Source: Candidatus Sedimenticola sp. (ex Thyasira tokunagai)
GTDB taxonomy: Bacteria; Pseudomonadota; Gammaproteobacteria; Chromatiales; Chromatiaceae
Reading direction: 5' to 3'
Assembly (NCBI GenBank): GCA_037318855.1
Contig: CP134874.1
Span: forward strand, 434,598-498,597
DNA: 64,000 bases
The position numbers and the translations under genes were made by a program. Shown here one piece after another: positions 55,068 through 64,000 of this stretch. Below the pieces are notes generated by a model that was not told the DNA's origin, ran no database searches, and saw only the letters and a list, made by a program, of their open reading frames with translations. How positions within the stretch are numbered: the stretch's first letter is position 1; each line of letters starts with the position of its first letter.

Positions 55068-58000
55068 ATGGCCTATTCTTTCACCGAGAAAAAACGCATC
55101 CGTAAGGATTTTGGCAAACGCCCAACTATCCTTGACGTGCCTTTTCTTTTGGCGACGCAGATCGACTCCTACCGCAGTTTTCTACAGGCGGGGGCATCCG
55201 CTGATCAGCGTGCCGACCAAGGCCTGCATGCTGCATTTAAATCAGTATTCCCTATTGCGAGCTATTCGGGCAATGCAGTTCTGGAGTATGTCAGCTACCG
55301 ATTAGGCATACCTGTATTTGATGTGCGTGAGTGTCAACTGCGTGGCGCCACCTATGCCGCCCCTTTGCGGGTGCTCGTGCGACTGGTGATCTACGATAAG
55401 GAGGCGCCGGCAAACTCCAAGGTGGTGAAAGACATCCGTGAACAGGAAGTTTACATGGGTGAGTTGCCGCTGATGACTGATAACGGTACTTTCGTTATCA
55501 ATGGTACCGAGCGTGTTATCGTCTCCCAGTTGCACCGTTCACCTGGTGTCTTTTTCGATCACGATAAAGGCAAGACTCACAGCTCCGGCAAACTGCTGTT
55601 CTCGGCACGAGTGATTCCTTATCGTGGTTCATGGCTCGATTTTGAGTTTGATCCAAAGGATAACGTCTTTGTTCGCATTGATCGTCGTCGCAAACTGCCT
55701 GCCACCGTGCTGCTGCGAGCCCTCGGCTTCGAGACCGAAGAGATGCTGGACATGTTCTTCGAGACAGATGCTTTCACTCTGAACAAGAAGGGTGCGAAGC
55801 TGGCTTTGGTGCCTGAGCGTCTGCGTGGTGAAACCGCAAACTTCGATATCAAGGTGAAGGGTAGTGTGATCGTTGAGGCTGGGCGTCGCATAACCGCCCG
55901 CCACATCAAATTGCTGGAGAAAGCCGGTACCAAGTCTCTCGATGTGACCTACGATTATCTCTATGGCAAGGTTATCTCCACCAACCTGATCGACAAAGAG
56001 ACTGGCGAAGTTATTGCCAATGCCAATGATGAGATCACTGAAGAGCTGCTTGAGGTCCTGATAGATAAGGGCGTCAAGAGCATTGAAACACTCTTTACCA
56101 ACGATCTTGACCATGGTCCCTACCTCTCGACCACGCTGAAAATTGATTCTACCGCCAGCCAGCTTGAGGCGCAGGTAGAGATCTACCGTATGATGCGTCC
56201 GGGTGAGCCGCCAACCAAAGAAGCAGCGCAGAATCTGTTCAAGAGTCTCTTCTTCAGTCCAGACCGCTACGACCTCTCGGCAGTCGGTCGCATGAAATTC
56301 AATAAACGTCTGGGCCGTGACGAGGTCACCGGTGAGGGTATTCTCTCCAATGAAGATATCGTCATGGTGCTGCAGGAGTTGATTAACATCCGTAATGGTA
56401 AGGGTGTTGTCGATGATATCGACCATCTCGGCAACCGTCGTATCCGTTGTGTCGGCGAAATGGCGGAAAATCAGTTCCGTGTCGGCCTGGTTCGCGTAGA
56501 GCGTGCCGTTAAGGAGCGTCTGACCTTGGCTGAGTCCGAGGGTTTGATGCCCCAGGAGATGATCAATGCCAAGCCGGTCTCTGCTGCGATCAAGGAGTTC
56601 TTCGGCTCCAGCCAACTCTCTCAATTTATGGATCAAAACAATCCGCTCTCCGAGGTCACTCACAAGCGCCGCGTTTCGGCTCTTGGCCCAGGTGGTCTTG
56701 CTCGCGAACGTGCCGGTTTTGAGGTGCGTGATGTGCATCCGACTCACTATGGCCGAGTCTGCCCAATTGAGACACCTGAGGGACCGAATATCGGTCTTAT
56801 CAACTCACTGTCGGTTTATGCCAGGACCAATGACTATGGGTTCCTGGAGACTCCATATCGTAAGGTCGAAAACAGTAAGGTGACTGATCAGATCGATTAC
56901 CTCTCCGCCATCGAAGAGGGGCGTTTTGTTATCGCCCAGGCAAGTGCAGCCCTCGATGAGAAGGGGAGTCTGACTGAGGAGTTGGTCTCATGTCGGCACC
57001 AGAACGAGTTTACGCTCTCGTCACCGGATAAGATTCAGTATATGGACGTTTCACCTAAACAGATCGTTTCGGTGGCTGCGTCGATGATTCCATTCCTTGA
57101 GCACGATGATGCCAACCGTGCATTGATGGGGTCCAACATGCAGCGTCAGGCAGTGCCGACTCTGCGTGCTGAGAAACCATTGGTGGGTACCGGTATGGAG
57201 CGAGCTGTTGCTGTCGATTCCGGTGTGACGGTTGTGGCCAAACGTGGCGGTGCGATTGAATCAGTGGATGCCGCCCGTATCGTGGTGCGTGTCAATGATG
57301 ATGAAGCGGTCGCCGGTGAGGCGGGTGTCGATATCTACAATCTAACCAAGTACACCCGCTCCAATCAGAATACCTGTATCAACCAACGTCCACTGGTGCG
57401 GCCGGGCGACACGGTAACTCGTGGTGATGTCATGGCTGACGGCCCCTCTACCGATATGGGAGAGTTAGCTCTGGGCCAGAACATGCGGATCGCTTTCATG
57501 GCCTGGAACGGCTACAACTTCGAGGATTCGATTCTGATCTCTGAGCGTGTCGTTCAGGAAGATCGTTTCACCACCATCCATATCGAAGAGCTGACCTGCA
57601 TGGCGCGGGATACCAAGCTGGGTTCCGAAGAGATCACAGGTGATATCCCCAATGTTGGTGAAGCTGCACTGGCTAAGCTGGATGAGTCCGGTATCGTCTA
57701 TGTCGGCGCCGAGGTGAAAGAGGGCGATATCCTGGTGGGTAAGGTGACTCCCAAGGGCGAGACTCAATTGACCCCGGAGGAGAAACTGCTGCGAGCCATC
57801 TTTGGTGAGAAGGCTGCGGATGTCAAAGATACCTCCCTGCGTGTCTCCTCAGGTCGTGTTGGTACCGTTATCGATGTTCAGGTGTTCACTCGCGACGGTG
57901 TCGATAAAGATGCCCGTGCGATGGAGATTGAGAATGCCGAAATGAACATGGTGCGCAAGGATCTGGATGAGCAGTTGCGTATCCTCGAAGAGGACACCTT

Positions 58001-59144
58001 CCAGCGTGTTGAAAAGATGTTGGTGGGCAAGATTGCTGATGGTGGTCCGGCAGGTCTCAAGGCCGGCGCTAAGGTCACACAGGCTTATCTTGACGATCTC
58101 GAACGTGACAAATGGTTGGAAATCCGCCTGCGTGTTGAAGAGAAGGCGACCCAGCTGGAGTCGATTGCTGAGCAGATCAGGCAGCAGCGCGAAGAGTATC
58201 GCCTGCGCTTTGAAGAGAAGAAACGCAAACTGACCTCTGGTGATGATCTGGCACCCGGTGTCCTCAAGATGGTCAAGGTCTATGTGGCGGTCAAGCGCCG
58301 CATCCAGCCTGGTGACAAGATGGCTGGACGTCATGGTAACAAGGGTGTGATCTCGATGATTGTTCCTGCCGAGGATATGCCTTTCGATGAGAATGGTGAG
58401 CCGGTTGATGTAGTGCTCAATCCTCTCGGTGTTCCATCGCGTATGAATGTGGGACAGGTGCTTGAGACCCATTTGGGCTGGGCGGCAAAGGGTCTCGGTC
58501 GCAAGATCAATACGATGCTTGAGACTCAGGCAAAAATGGCCGAACTGCGTGGCTATCTGGGTAAGGTATATAACACCAGTGGCAAGCAGGAGGATCTCGA
58601 CTCTTTCAGTGATGATGAGATCATTGAGCTGGCCGGCAACCTCAGGCGTGGTGTACCGATGGCAACGCCTGTGTTTGACGGTGCAACAGAAGATGAGATT
58701 AGAGCACTGCTGGATCTGGCGGATCTCTCGACCACTGGTCAGACAACGCTTTATGATGGACGTACCGGTGAAGCGTTCGACCGTCAGGTTACTGTTGGCT
58801 ACATGTATATGTTGAAGTTGAACCATCTTGTCGATGACAAGATGCATGCTCGCTCCACTGGACCCTATAGCCTGGTCACACAGCAGCCGCTGGGTGGTAA
58901 GGCGCAGTTTGGTGGTCAGCGCTTCGGTGAGATGGAGGTGTGGGCACTGGAGGCTTATGGTGCCGCCTATACACTTCAGGAGATGCTGACAGTCAAGTCA
59001 GACGATGTCACCGGCCGTACCCGCATGTACAAAAACATCGTTGATGGAAATCATCAAATGGAGGCCGGCATGCCGGAGTCCTTCAACGTGCTGGTGAAAG
59101 AGATACGTTCACTGGCCATTAATATTGAACTGGAACGGGAATAG
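55068..59144 (+). CDS. rpoB: RNA polymerase beta subunit
   Basis: 1358 residues from the ATG at 55068 ([19 protein letters not shown]); an in-frame start at 55047 is not needed. The rifampicin region reads [31 protein letters not shown], split here as [13 protein letters not shown] and [18 protein letters not shown], wild-type in form. The C-terminal region contains the lysines and histidine of the active site (RHGNKGVIS) and [21 protein letters not shown]. Slightly longer than in E. coli (1342). Confidence 0.98.
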   Translation: MAYSFTEKKRIRKDFGKRPTILDVPFLLATQIDSYRSFLQAGASADQRADQGLHAAFKSVFPIASYSGNAVLEYVSYRLGIPVFDVRECQLRGATYAAPLRVLVRLVIYDKEAPANSKVVKDIREQEVYMGELPLMTDNGTFVINGTERVIVSQLHRSPGVFFDHDKGKTHSSGKLLFSARVIPYRGSWLDFEFDPKDNVFVRIDRRRKLPATVLLRALGFETEEMLDMFFETDAFTLNKKGAKLALVPERLRGETANFDIKVKGSVIVEAGRRITARHIKLLEKAGTKSLDVTYDYLYGKVISTNLIDKETGEVIANANDEITEELLEVLIDKGVKSIETLFTNDLDHGPYLSTTLKIDSTASQLEAQVEIYRMMRPGEPPTKEAAQNLFKSLFFSPDRYDLSAVGRMKFNKRLGRDEVTGEGILSNEDIVMVLQELINIRNGKGVVDDIDHLGNRRIRCVGEMAENQFRVGLVRVERAVKERLTLAESEGLMPQEMINAKPVSAAIKEFFGSSQLSQFMDQNNPLSEVTHKRRVSALGPGGLARERAGFEVRDVHPTHYGRVCPIETPEGPNIGLINSLSVYARTNDYGFLETPYRKVENSKVTDQIDYLSAIEEGRFVIAQASAALDEKGSLTEELVSCRHQNEFTLSSPDKIQYMDVSPKQIVSVAASMIPFLEHDDANRALMGSNMQRQAVPTLRAEKPLVGTGMERAVAVDSGVTVVAKRGGAIESVDAARIVVRVNDDEAVAGEAGVDIYNLTKYTRSNQNTCINQRPLVRPGDTVTRGDVMADGPSTDMGELALGQNMRIAFMAWNGYNFEDSILISERVVQEDRFTTIHIEELTCMARDTKLGSEEITGDIPNVGEAALAKLDESGIVYVGAEVKEGDILVGKVTPKGETQLTPEEKLLRAIFGEKAADVKDTSLRVSSGRVGTVIDVQVFTRDGVDKDARAMEIENAEMNMVRKDLDEQLRILEEDTFQRVEKMLVGKIADGGPAGLKAGAKVTQAYLDDLERDKWLEIRLRVEEKATQLESIAEQIRQQREEYRLRFEEKKRKLTSGDDLAPGVLKMVKVYVAVKRRIQPGDKMAGRHGNKGVISMIVPAEDMPFDENGEPVDVVLNPLGVPSRMNVGQVLETHLGWAAKGLGRKINTMLETQAKMAELRGYLGKVYNTSGKQEDLDSFSDDEIIELAGNLRRGVPMATPVFDGATEDEIRALLDLADLSTTGQTTLYDGRTGEAFDRQVTVGYMYMLKLNHLVDDKMHARSTGPYSLVTQQPLGGKAQFGGQRFGEMEVWALEAYGAAYTLQEMLTVKSDDVTGRTRMYKNIVDGNHQMEAGMPESFNVLVKEIRSLAINIELERE

Positions 59145-59220
59145 GGTCTGCTATCACTTTATTTAAAGTAATAGACAGAGTTGATATAGCAGCAAGACCC
59201 ATTAGTTAGGAGATACGATC

Positions 59221-62200
59221 TTGAAAGATCTACTAAATATGCTGAAGCAGCAGGAGCAGACCGAAGATTTCGATTCGATTCGGATTGGTCTGGCTTCACC
59301 CGATATGATCCGTTCCTGGTCCTACGGCGAAGTGAAAAAGCCGGAGACCATCAACTACCGCACCTTCAAGCCGGAGCGTGACGGTCTCTTCTGCGCCAAA
59401 ATTTTTGGCCCGATCAGTGATTACGAGTGCCTCTGTGGCAAGTACAAGCGACTCAAGCATCGTGGTGTGGTATGTGAGAAGTGTGGCGTTGAGGTAACCC
59501 TGTCCAAGGTGCGTCGTGAGCGCATGGGCCATATTGAACTGGCCAGCCCGGTAGCACATATATGGTTCCTCAAATCACTGCCTTCACGTATTGGCCTTTT
59601 GCTGGATATGACCCTGCGTGATATCGAGCGCGTGCTCTACTTTGAGTCATTTGTTGTGGTTGATCCCGGCATGACCCCGCTGGAGCGTGGTCAGCTGTTG
59701 ACTGATGAGCAGTACCTCGAAGCGATCGAGGAGAATGGCGATGAGTTTGAAGCCAAGATGGGTGCAGAGGCGGTGTTTGATCTGCTGCGCACTATCGACT
59801 TACCGCGTGAAGTCGAAATCCTGAGAGAGGAGATTCTCAATACCAACTCTGAGACCAAGCTCAAGAAGTTGAGCAAACGGGTCAAGCTGGTGGAGTCTCT
59901 TCACGAGTCTGGTAACCGTCCGGAGTGGATGGTGATGACCGTCCTGCCGGTACTGCCTCCTGAGTTGCGCCCGCTGGTGCCACTTGATGGTGGCCGTTTC
60001 GCTACCTCCGACCTCAATGACCTCTATCGGCGTGTTATCAACCGTAACAATCGTCTGAAACGTCTGCTTGATCTGAACGCTCCCGATATTATCGTGCGCA
60101 ACGAGAAGCGCATGCTGCAGGAGTCTGTTGACGCGCTGCTTGATAATGGCCGTCGTGGTCGTGCCATCACCGGCACCAACAAGCGCCCACTGAAATCCCT
60201 TGCCGACATGATCAAGGGTAAGCAGGGTCGTTTCCGTCAGAACCTGCTGGGTAAGCGTGTTGACTACTCCGGTCGTTCTGTAATTGTGGTTGGCCCAACC
60301 CTGAAACTCCATCAGTGCGGCCTGCCGAAGAAGATGGCTCTTGAGCTGTTCAAGCCGTTTATCTTCTCCAAACTACAGCTGCGCGGCCTTGCTACCACTA
60401 TCAAGGCGGCAAAGAAGCTGGTTGAGCGTGGCACCGGTGAGGTGTGGGATATCCTTGAAGAGGTTATCCGCGAGCATCCTGTGATGCTTAACCGTGCGCC
60501 GACCCTTCACCGTCTCGGTATCCAGGCATTTGAGCCGGTACTGATCGAGGGTAAGGCGATTCAGCTGCATCCGCTGGTCTGTACTGCGTTCAACGCCGAT
60601 TTTGACGGCGATCAGATGGCGGTGCACGTACCGCTCTCCATCGAGGCGCAGCTGGAAGCGCGCAGCCTGATGATGTCGACCAACAATATTCTTTCGCCTG
60701 CTAATGGTGAGCCTATCATCGTACCGTCCCAGGACGTGGTGCTGGGTCTCTACTTTATGACCCGTGAGCGGGTCAACGGCAAGGGCGAGGGCATGGTCTT
60801 CGCTAATGTCAAAGAGGTGCATCGGGCCTACGAGTCACGTGCGGTCGAACTGCAGGCCCGTGTCAAGGTGCGGTTGACTGACTCGGTAATAGGAGATGAT
60901 GGCGAGTTTACAGAGCGTACTCAGATCTGGGATACCACTGTCGGCAGGGCGCTGTTTTCCGAGATTCTTCCTAAGGGTCTTACCTTTGACCTGATCAATC
61001 AGGCTATGGGTAAACGTGCCATCTCTAATTTGATCGATGTCTGTTATCGTCGTGTCGGCTTGAAAGCGAGTGTCGTTTTTGCCGACCAGGTGATGTACAT
61101 GGGTTTCCGTCTGGCAACGCGAGCCGGTGTCTCTATCGGTATGAACGACATGACCATTCCGGAAGAGAAGGGGCCGATTTTGGCGACTGCCGAACGGGAA
61201 GTGAAAGAGATTCAACACCAGTACGCCTCGGGTCTCGTGACCAACGGTGAGCGCTACAACAAGGTGGTTGATATCTGGTCCCATACCAATGATCAGGTGG
61301 CCAAGGCGATGATGAATCACCTTGGTAAAGAGTCGGTAATCGACAGAGAAGGCAACCAGGTCGAGCAGGACTCCTTTAACTCTATCTATATGATGGCCGA
61401 CTCCGGTGCGCGTGGTTCTGCTGCCCAGATACGCCAGTTGGCAGGTATGCGTGGTTTGATGGCAAAACCTGACGGCTCCATCATTGAGACGCCGATTACC
61501 GCCAACTTCCGTGAGGGTCTTGATGTACTTCAATACTTCATCTCAACTCACGGTGCTCGTAAGGGTCTTGCTGATACTGCATTGAAAACGGCAAACTCCG
61601 GTTACCTGACTCGCCGTCTGGTTGATGTTGCCCAGGATATGGTGGTGCTGGAAGAGGATTGTGGCACCGAAGAGGGTCTTGACATGCACTCCATCATTGA
61701 GGGTGGTGATGTGGTCGAGCCGTTGGGTGAGCGTATCCTCGGCCGTGTTACCTCGGCAGATCTCTACAAGGCGGGGACGGATGAGTTGATATGTGAGGCA
61801 GGTACCCTTATTGATGAGGCTTGGGTCGAACGCTTGGAGGTGCTGGGCGTTGATCATGTAAAGGTGCGATCGCCGATTCTTTGTCAAGCGCGCGTTGGTG
61901 CCTGTGCCAATTGTTACGGGCGAGACCTTGCTCGTGGTCACAAAGTAAACATGGGTGAAGCGGTAGGTGTTATCGCTGCTCAGTCGATTGGTGAGCCTGG
62001 TACCCAGTTGACCATGCGTACCTTCCATATCGGTGGTGCCGCCTCACGTGCGGCCGCTGTTAGCAGTATTGAGGTCAAGACTCCGGGTACGGTAAAGCTC
62101 CACAATATCAAAACGATTCAGCATAAGAGTGGAAACCTGGTGGCGGTCTCTCGCTCCGGTGAGCTGACATTGATGGATAAAGATGGCCGTGAGCGTGAGC

Positions 62201-63438
62201 GCTATAAGGTGCCTTACGGTGCCAGCATTGCGGTTACTGATGGGGATGCCGTCGGTGGTGGACAGATGGTTGCCAACTGGGACCCCCACACTCATCCGGT
62301 AATTACCGAGGTGGCGGGTAAAATTGAGTTCGTTGAGTTCATTGACGGCGTTAGTGTGCAGAGTAAGGTGGACGAGGTAACAGGCCTCGCCTCTCTTGAG
62401 ATCATTGATCCAAAGCAGCGTCCGGCAGCCGGTAAGGATATGCGGCCGATGGTTAAATTGCTCGATGAGGAGGGCAAGGACCTAAATATCGCGGGGACCG
62501 ATATCCCGGCTCATTACTTCCTTCCCTCAGGGGCGGTGGTTATTGTCGGCGATGGCGCTATGGCGTTGGTGGGTGACACCCTGGCGCGTATCCCCCAGGA
62601 ATCTTCAAAAACTCGTGATATCACAGGTGGTCTTCCTCGTGTTGCCGACCTGTTTGAGGCGCGCAAACCGAAAGAGCAGGCTATTCTGGCAGAGGCGACG
62701 GGTACCGTTGGCTTTGGTAAGGATACCAAGGGCAAGCAGCGCCTGGTGATTACCGATTCTGATGGTGTGTCCCATGAGGATCTCATTCCCAAGTGGCGCC
62801 ATGTCAATGTCTTCGAAGGTGAGCATGTGGCCCGTGGTGAGGTGATCTCCGACGGCGAGTTCAACCTCCACGATATTCTGCGCTTGAAGGGAGTGATCTC
62901 TCTGGCCAACTATCTGGTGAACGAAATACAGGATGTCTACCGTCTGCAGGGTGTGAAGATCAACGATAAGCACATCGAGGTAGTTATCCGCCAGATGCTG
63001 CGCAAGGTCGAAATCACTGCGCCAGGAGACACATCGCTGCTGCGTGGCGAGCAGGTTGAGCGCGCACATCTGATGGAGGTTAACGCCAAGATGGAGTCTG
63101 AGGGTAAGCATCCTGCGCTGTGGGAGCCTATTCTGCTTGGAATTACCAAGGCATCGCTGGCCACTGAGTCGTTTATTTCAGCAGCATCGTTCCAGGAGAC
63201 TACGCGTGTCCTTACCGAGGCGGCTGTACGTGGCTCTAATGATTCGTTGATGGGCTTGAAAGAGAACGTGATCGTAGGGCGACTCATTCCGGCGGGTACC
63301 GGTTCTTCCTACCACAATGATCGGCAGCATCGTCGTCAGGGCGAAATGGAGATGGAAGCAGTGGAGGCACCGGTGGAGATGGGTGCTGACGAGGTCGCGG
63401 AGGCGATCAAACAGGCACTTAACACTGCCGATAGCTGA
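59221..63438 (+). CDS. rpoC: RNA polymerase beta' subunit
   Basis: 1405 residues, TTG start with TTAGGAGA seven bases upstream. The N-terminal zinc-ribbon is [22 protein letters not shown]. The catalytic magnesium motif is NADFDGD. Trigger loop, bridge helix and second zinc site ([17 protein letters not shown]) are present. It ends the rplKAJL-rpoBC block. Confidence 0.98.
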   Translation: MKDLLNMLKQQEQTEDFDSIRIGLASPDMIRSWSYGEVKKPETINYRTFKPERDGLFCAKIFGPISDYECLCGKYKRLKHRGVVCEKCGVEVTLSKVRRERMGHIELASPVAHIWFLKSLPSRIGLLLDMTLRDIERVLYFESFVVVDPGMTPLERGQLLTDEQYLEAIEENGDEFEAKMGAEAVFDLLRTIDLPREVEILREEILNTNSETKLKKLSKRVKLVESLHESGNRPEWMVMTVLPVLPPELRPLVPLDGGRFATSDLNDLYRRVINRNNRLKRLLDLNAPDIIVRNEKRMLQESVDALLDNGRRGRAITGTNKRPLKSLADMIKGKQGRFRQNLLGKRVDYSGRSVIVVGPTLKLHQCGLPKKMALELFKPFIFSKLQLRGLATTIKAAKKLVERGTGEVWDILEEVIREHPVMLNRAPTLHRLGIQAFEPVLIEGKAIQLHPLVCTAFNADFDGDQMAVHVPLSIEAQLEARSLMMSTNNILSPANGEPIIVPSQDVVLGLYFMTRERVNGKGEGMVFANVKEVHRAYESRAVELQARVKVRLTDSVIGDDGEFTERTQIWDTTVGRALFSEILPKGLTFDLINQAMGKRAISNLIDVCYRRVGLKASVVFADQVMYMGFRLATRAGVSIGMNDMTIPEEKGPILATAEREVKEIQHQYASGLVTNGERYNKVVDIWSHTNDQVAKAMMNHLGKESVIDREGNQVEQDSFNSIYMMADSGARGSAAQIRQLAGMRGLMAKPDGSIIETPITANFREGLDVLQYFISTHGARKGLADTALKTANSGYLTRRLVDVAQDMVVLEEDCGTEEGLDMHSIIEGGDVVEPLGERILGRVTSADLYKAGTDELICEAGTLIDEAWVERLEVLGVDHVKVRSPILCQARVGACANCYGRDLARGHKVNMGEAVGVIAAQSIGEPGTQLTMRTFHIGGAASRAAAVSSIEVKTPGTVKLHNIKTIQHKSGNLVAVSRSGELTLMDKDGRERERYKVPYGASIAVTDGDAVGGGQMVANWDPHTHPVITEVAGKIEFVEFIDGVSVQSKVDEVTGLASLEIIDPKQRPAAGKDMRPMVKLLDEEGKDLNIAGTDIPAHYFLPSGAVVIVGDGAMALVGDTLARIPQESSKTRDITGGLPRVADLFEARKPKEQAILAEATGTVGFGKDTKGKQRLVITDSDGVSHEDLIPKWRHVNVFEGEHVARGEVISDGEFNLHDILRLKGVISLANYLVNEIQDVYRLQGVKINDKHIEVVIRQMLRKVEITAPGDTSLLRGEQVERAHLMEVNAKMESEGKHPALWEPILLGITKASLATESFISAASFQETTRVLTEAAVRGSNDSLMGLKENVIVGRLIPAGTGSSYHNDRQHRRQGEMEMEAVEAPVEMGADEVAEAIKQALNTADS

Positions 63439-63755
63439 TATCTGTGTGATAAAAGTGGAAGCGGTATAACAAAAAATACTTTGGGATACCGCTTCCCGTA
63501 CTCTCGGCGTTTATTGCTTAATTTATGTTGACACTAAGCCTTACGCTCCGTAGAATACGCGCTCTTCTGAGTGGACCTGCATTAACGTGTGGGCATCAGA
63601 TTTCTTTATATCTCAGGTAGTTAAATATACTTGGGTCAGGTTTTTAAGCCTGCATTTGGACTTTCTTGTTGGTGTATGACCTACGAGAGCCCATGTGCTC
63701 GCTTTTCTGGTGCGATAGGGGCGCAAAAAGCCGACCCCTGGAGACGGAATTAAAG
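63439..63755. other. rpoC-rpsL intergenic region
   Basis: 317 bases. A hairpin at about 63459-63499 (GGAAGCGGTAT with ATACCGCTTCC) follows rpoC without a T-run. The str-operon promoter lies at 63528-63556. A later stem (GGGTCAGG TTTTTAAGCCTG region near 63635) is weak. Confidence 0.6.
63528..63556 (+). promoter_or_regulatory. sigma-70 promoter of the str operon (rpsL)
   Basis: TTGACA at 63528-63533, a 17-base spacer and TAGAAT at 63551-63556, close to consensus. The leader to rpsL would be about 190 bases. Confidence 0.78.
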
Positions 63756-64000
63756 ATGGCAACAATCAATCAATTGGTGCGCAAGCCTCGTAAGCGCAAG
63801 ATAGAGAAAAGCAATGTGCCGGCCCTTGAGGCCAGCCCGCAGAAACGTGGTGTATGTACTCGTGTTTATACGACTACACCGAAAAAACCTAACTCTGCGC
63901 TGCGTAAGGTTGCTCGTGTGCGTCTAACCAATGGTTATGAGGTGTCAAGCTACATCGGTGGAGAAGGGCACAACCTGCAGGAGCACTCAGTAGTGCTGAT
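63756..64000 (+). CDS. rpsL: ribosomal protein S12 (3' end outside window)
   Basis: The first 81 codons are visible ([16 protein letters not shown]...). The loop [17 protein letters not shown] has lysine at the position where streptomycin-resistance changes occur, so that site is wild-type; the second such site lies past the window edge. It starts the str operon after rpoC. Confidence 0.97.
   Translation, partial: MATINQLVRKPRKRKIEKSNVPALEASPQKRGVCTRVYTTTPKKPNSALRKVARVRLTNGYEVSSYIGGEGHNLQEHSVVL

Noticed and set aside
55629-56747. 372-residue minus-strand open frame within rpoB (and similar ones in rpoC)
   Set aside because: Shadow of highly conserved coding sequence on the opposite strand.

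Overview
The window is a contiguous piece of a gammaproteobacterial chromosome. The evidence is gene order. The runs dacA-dat-ybeD-lipB-lipA, mrdA-rodA-mltB-rlpA-dacA, mreBCD next to gatCAB, hemA-prfA-prmC-moeB, ispE-tRNA-Gln-prs-rplY-pth and tRNA-tufB-tRNA-secE-nusG-rplKAJL-rpoBC-rpsL are all typical of that class. The style of the repeats and the large signalling repertoire would fit a free-living or symbiotic sulfur-oxidiser-like lineage, but no gene here fixes genus or metabolism.

Layout. 1-2276: a truncated CHASE-PAS-PAS-GGDEF sensor. 2413-15488 (minus strand): envelope and lipoylation genes (thioredoxin-fold protein, YdcF, lipA, an inserted four-helix-bundle gene, lipB, ybeD, dat, dacA, rlpA, mltB, rodA, mrdA, mreD, mreC, mreB). 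15821-19109 (plus): gatC, gatA, gatB. 19110-29456: a chemosensory island (REC-REC-GGDEF regulator, cheD, cheB, cheR, cheW, a chemoreceptor, cheA, a STAS protein) that ends at a second, decayed copy of the gatB 3' end. 29631-32456: a diguanylate cyclase, an ANTAR response regulator and a methyltransferase. 32726-36781 (minus): moeB, prmC, prfA, hemA. 37175-42501 (plus): TPR lipoprotein, ispE, tRNA-Gln, prs, rplY, pth. 42995-48819: LolA-like protein, DUF1302-like barrel, RND/MMPL transporter. 49193-64000: tRNA-Tyr, tRNA-Gly, tRNA-Thr, tufB, tRNA-Trp, secE, nusG, ribosomal proteins, rpoB, rpoC and the start of rpsL.

The accessory DNA between the conserved genes is the most unusual part. (1) Two related elements of 301 and 287 bp, without target duplication, interrupt the REC-REC-GGDEF gene and cheA. 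Removing each restores the family reading frame exactly. The two copies share an about 80-bp 3' block and have stems that differ in sequence but are kept in form. (2) Two elements of about 180 bp sit directly behind tRNA-Gln and tRNA-Tyr. Each duplicates the tRNA 3' end and carries an antisense copy of that tRNA's T-arm followed by a row of small hairpins whose stems differ in sequence. (3) The chemosensory island is bracketed by copies of the gatB 3' end. (4) GTTGTCA-type heptamer arrays flank a four-helix-bundle gene inside the lipB-lipA operon and occur alone between prmC and moeB. (5) A nested pair of perfect inverted repeats (REPIN-like) lies upstream of the methyltransferase gene.

How the genes work together: the minus-strand block 2413-15488 combines lateral-wall elongation (MreBCD, PBP2, RodA), peptidoglycan trimming (MltB, RlpA, DacA) and lipoate attachment. 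The island encodes a receptor-CheW-CheA pathway with adaptation enzymes and a cyclic-di-GMP output, but its kinase and its output regulator are both broken in this sequence. The right third is the core translation and transcription block.
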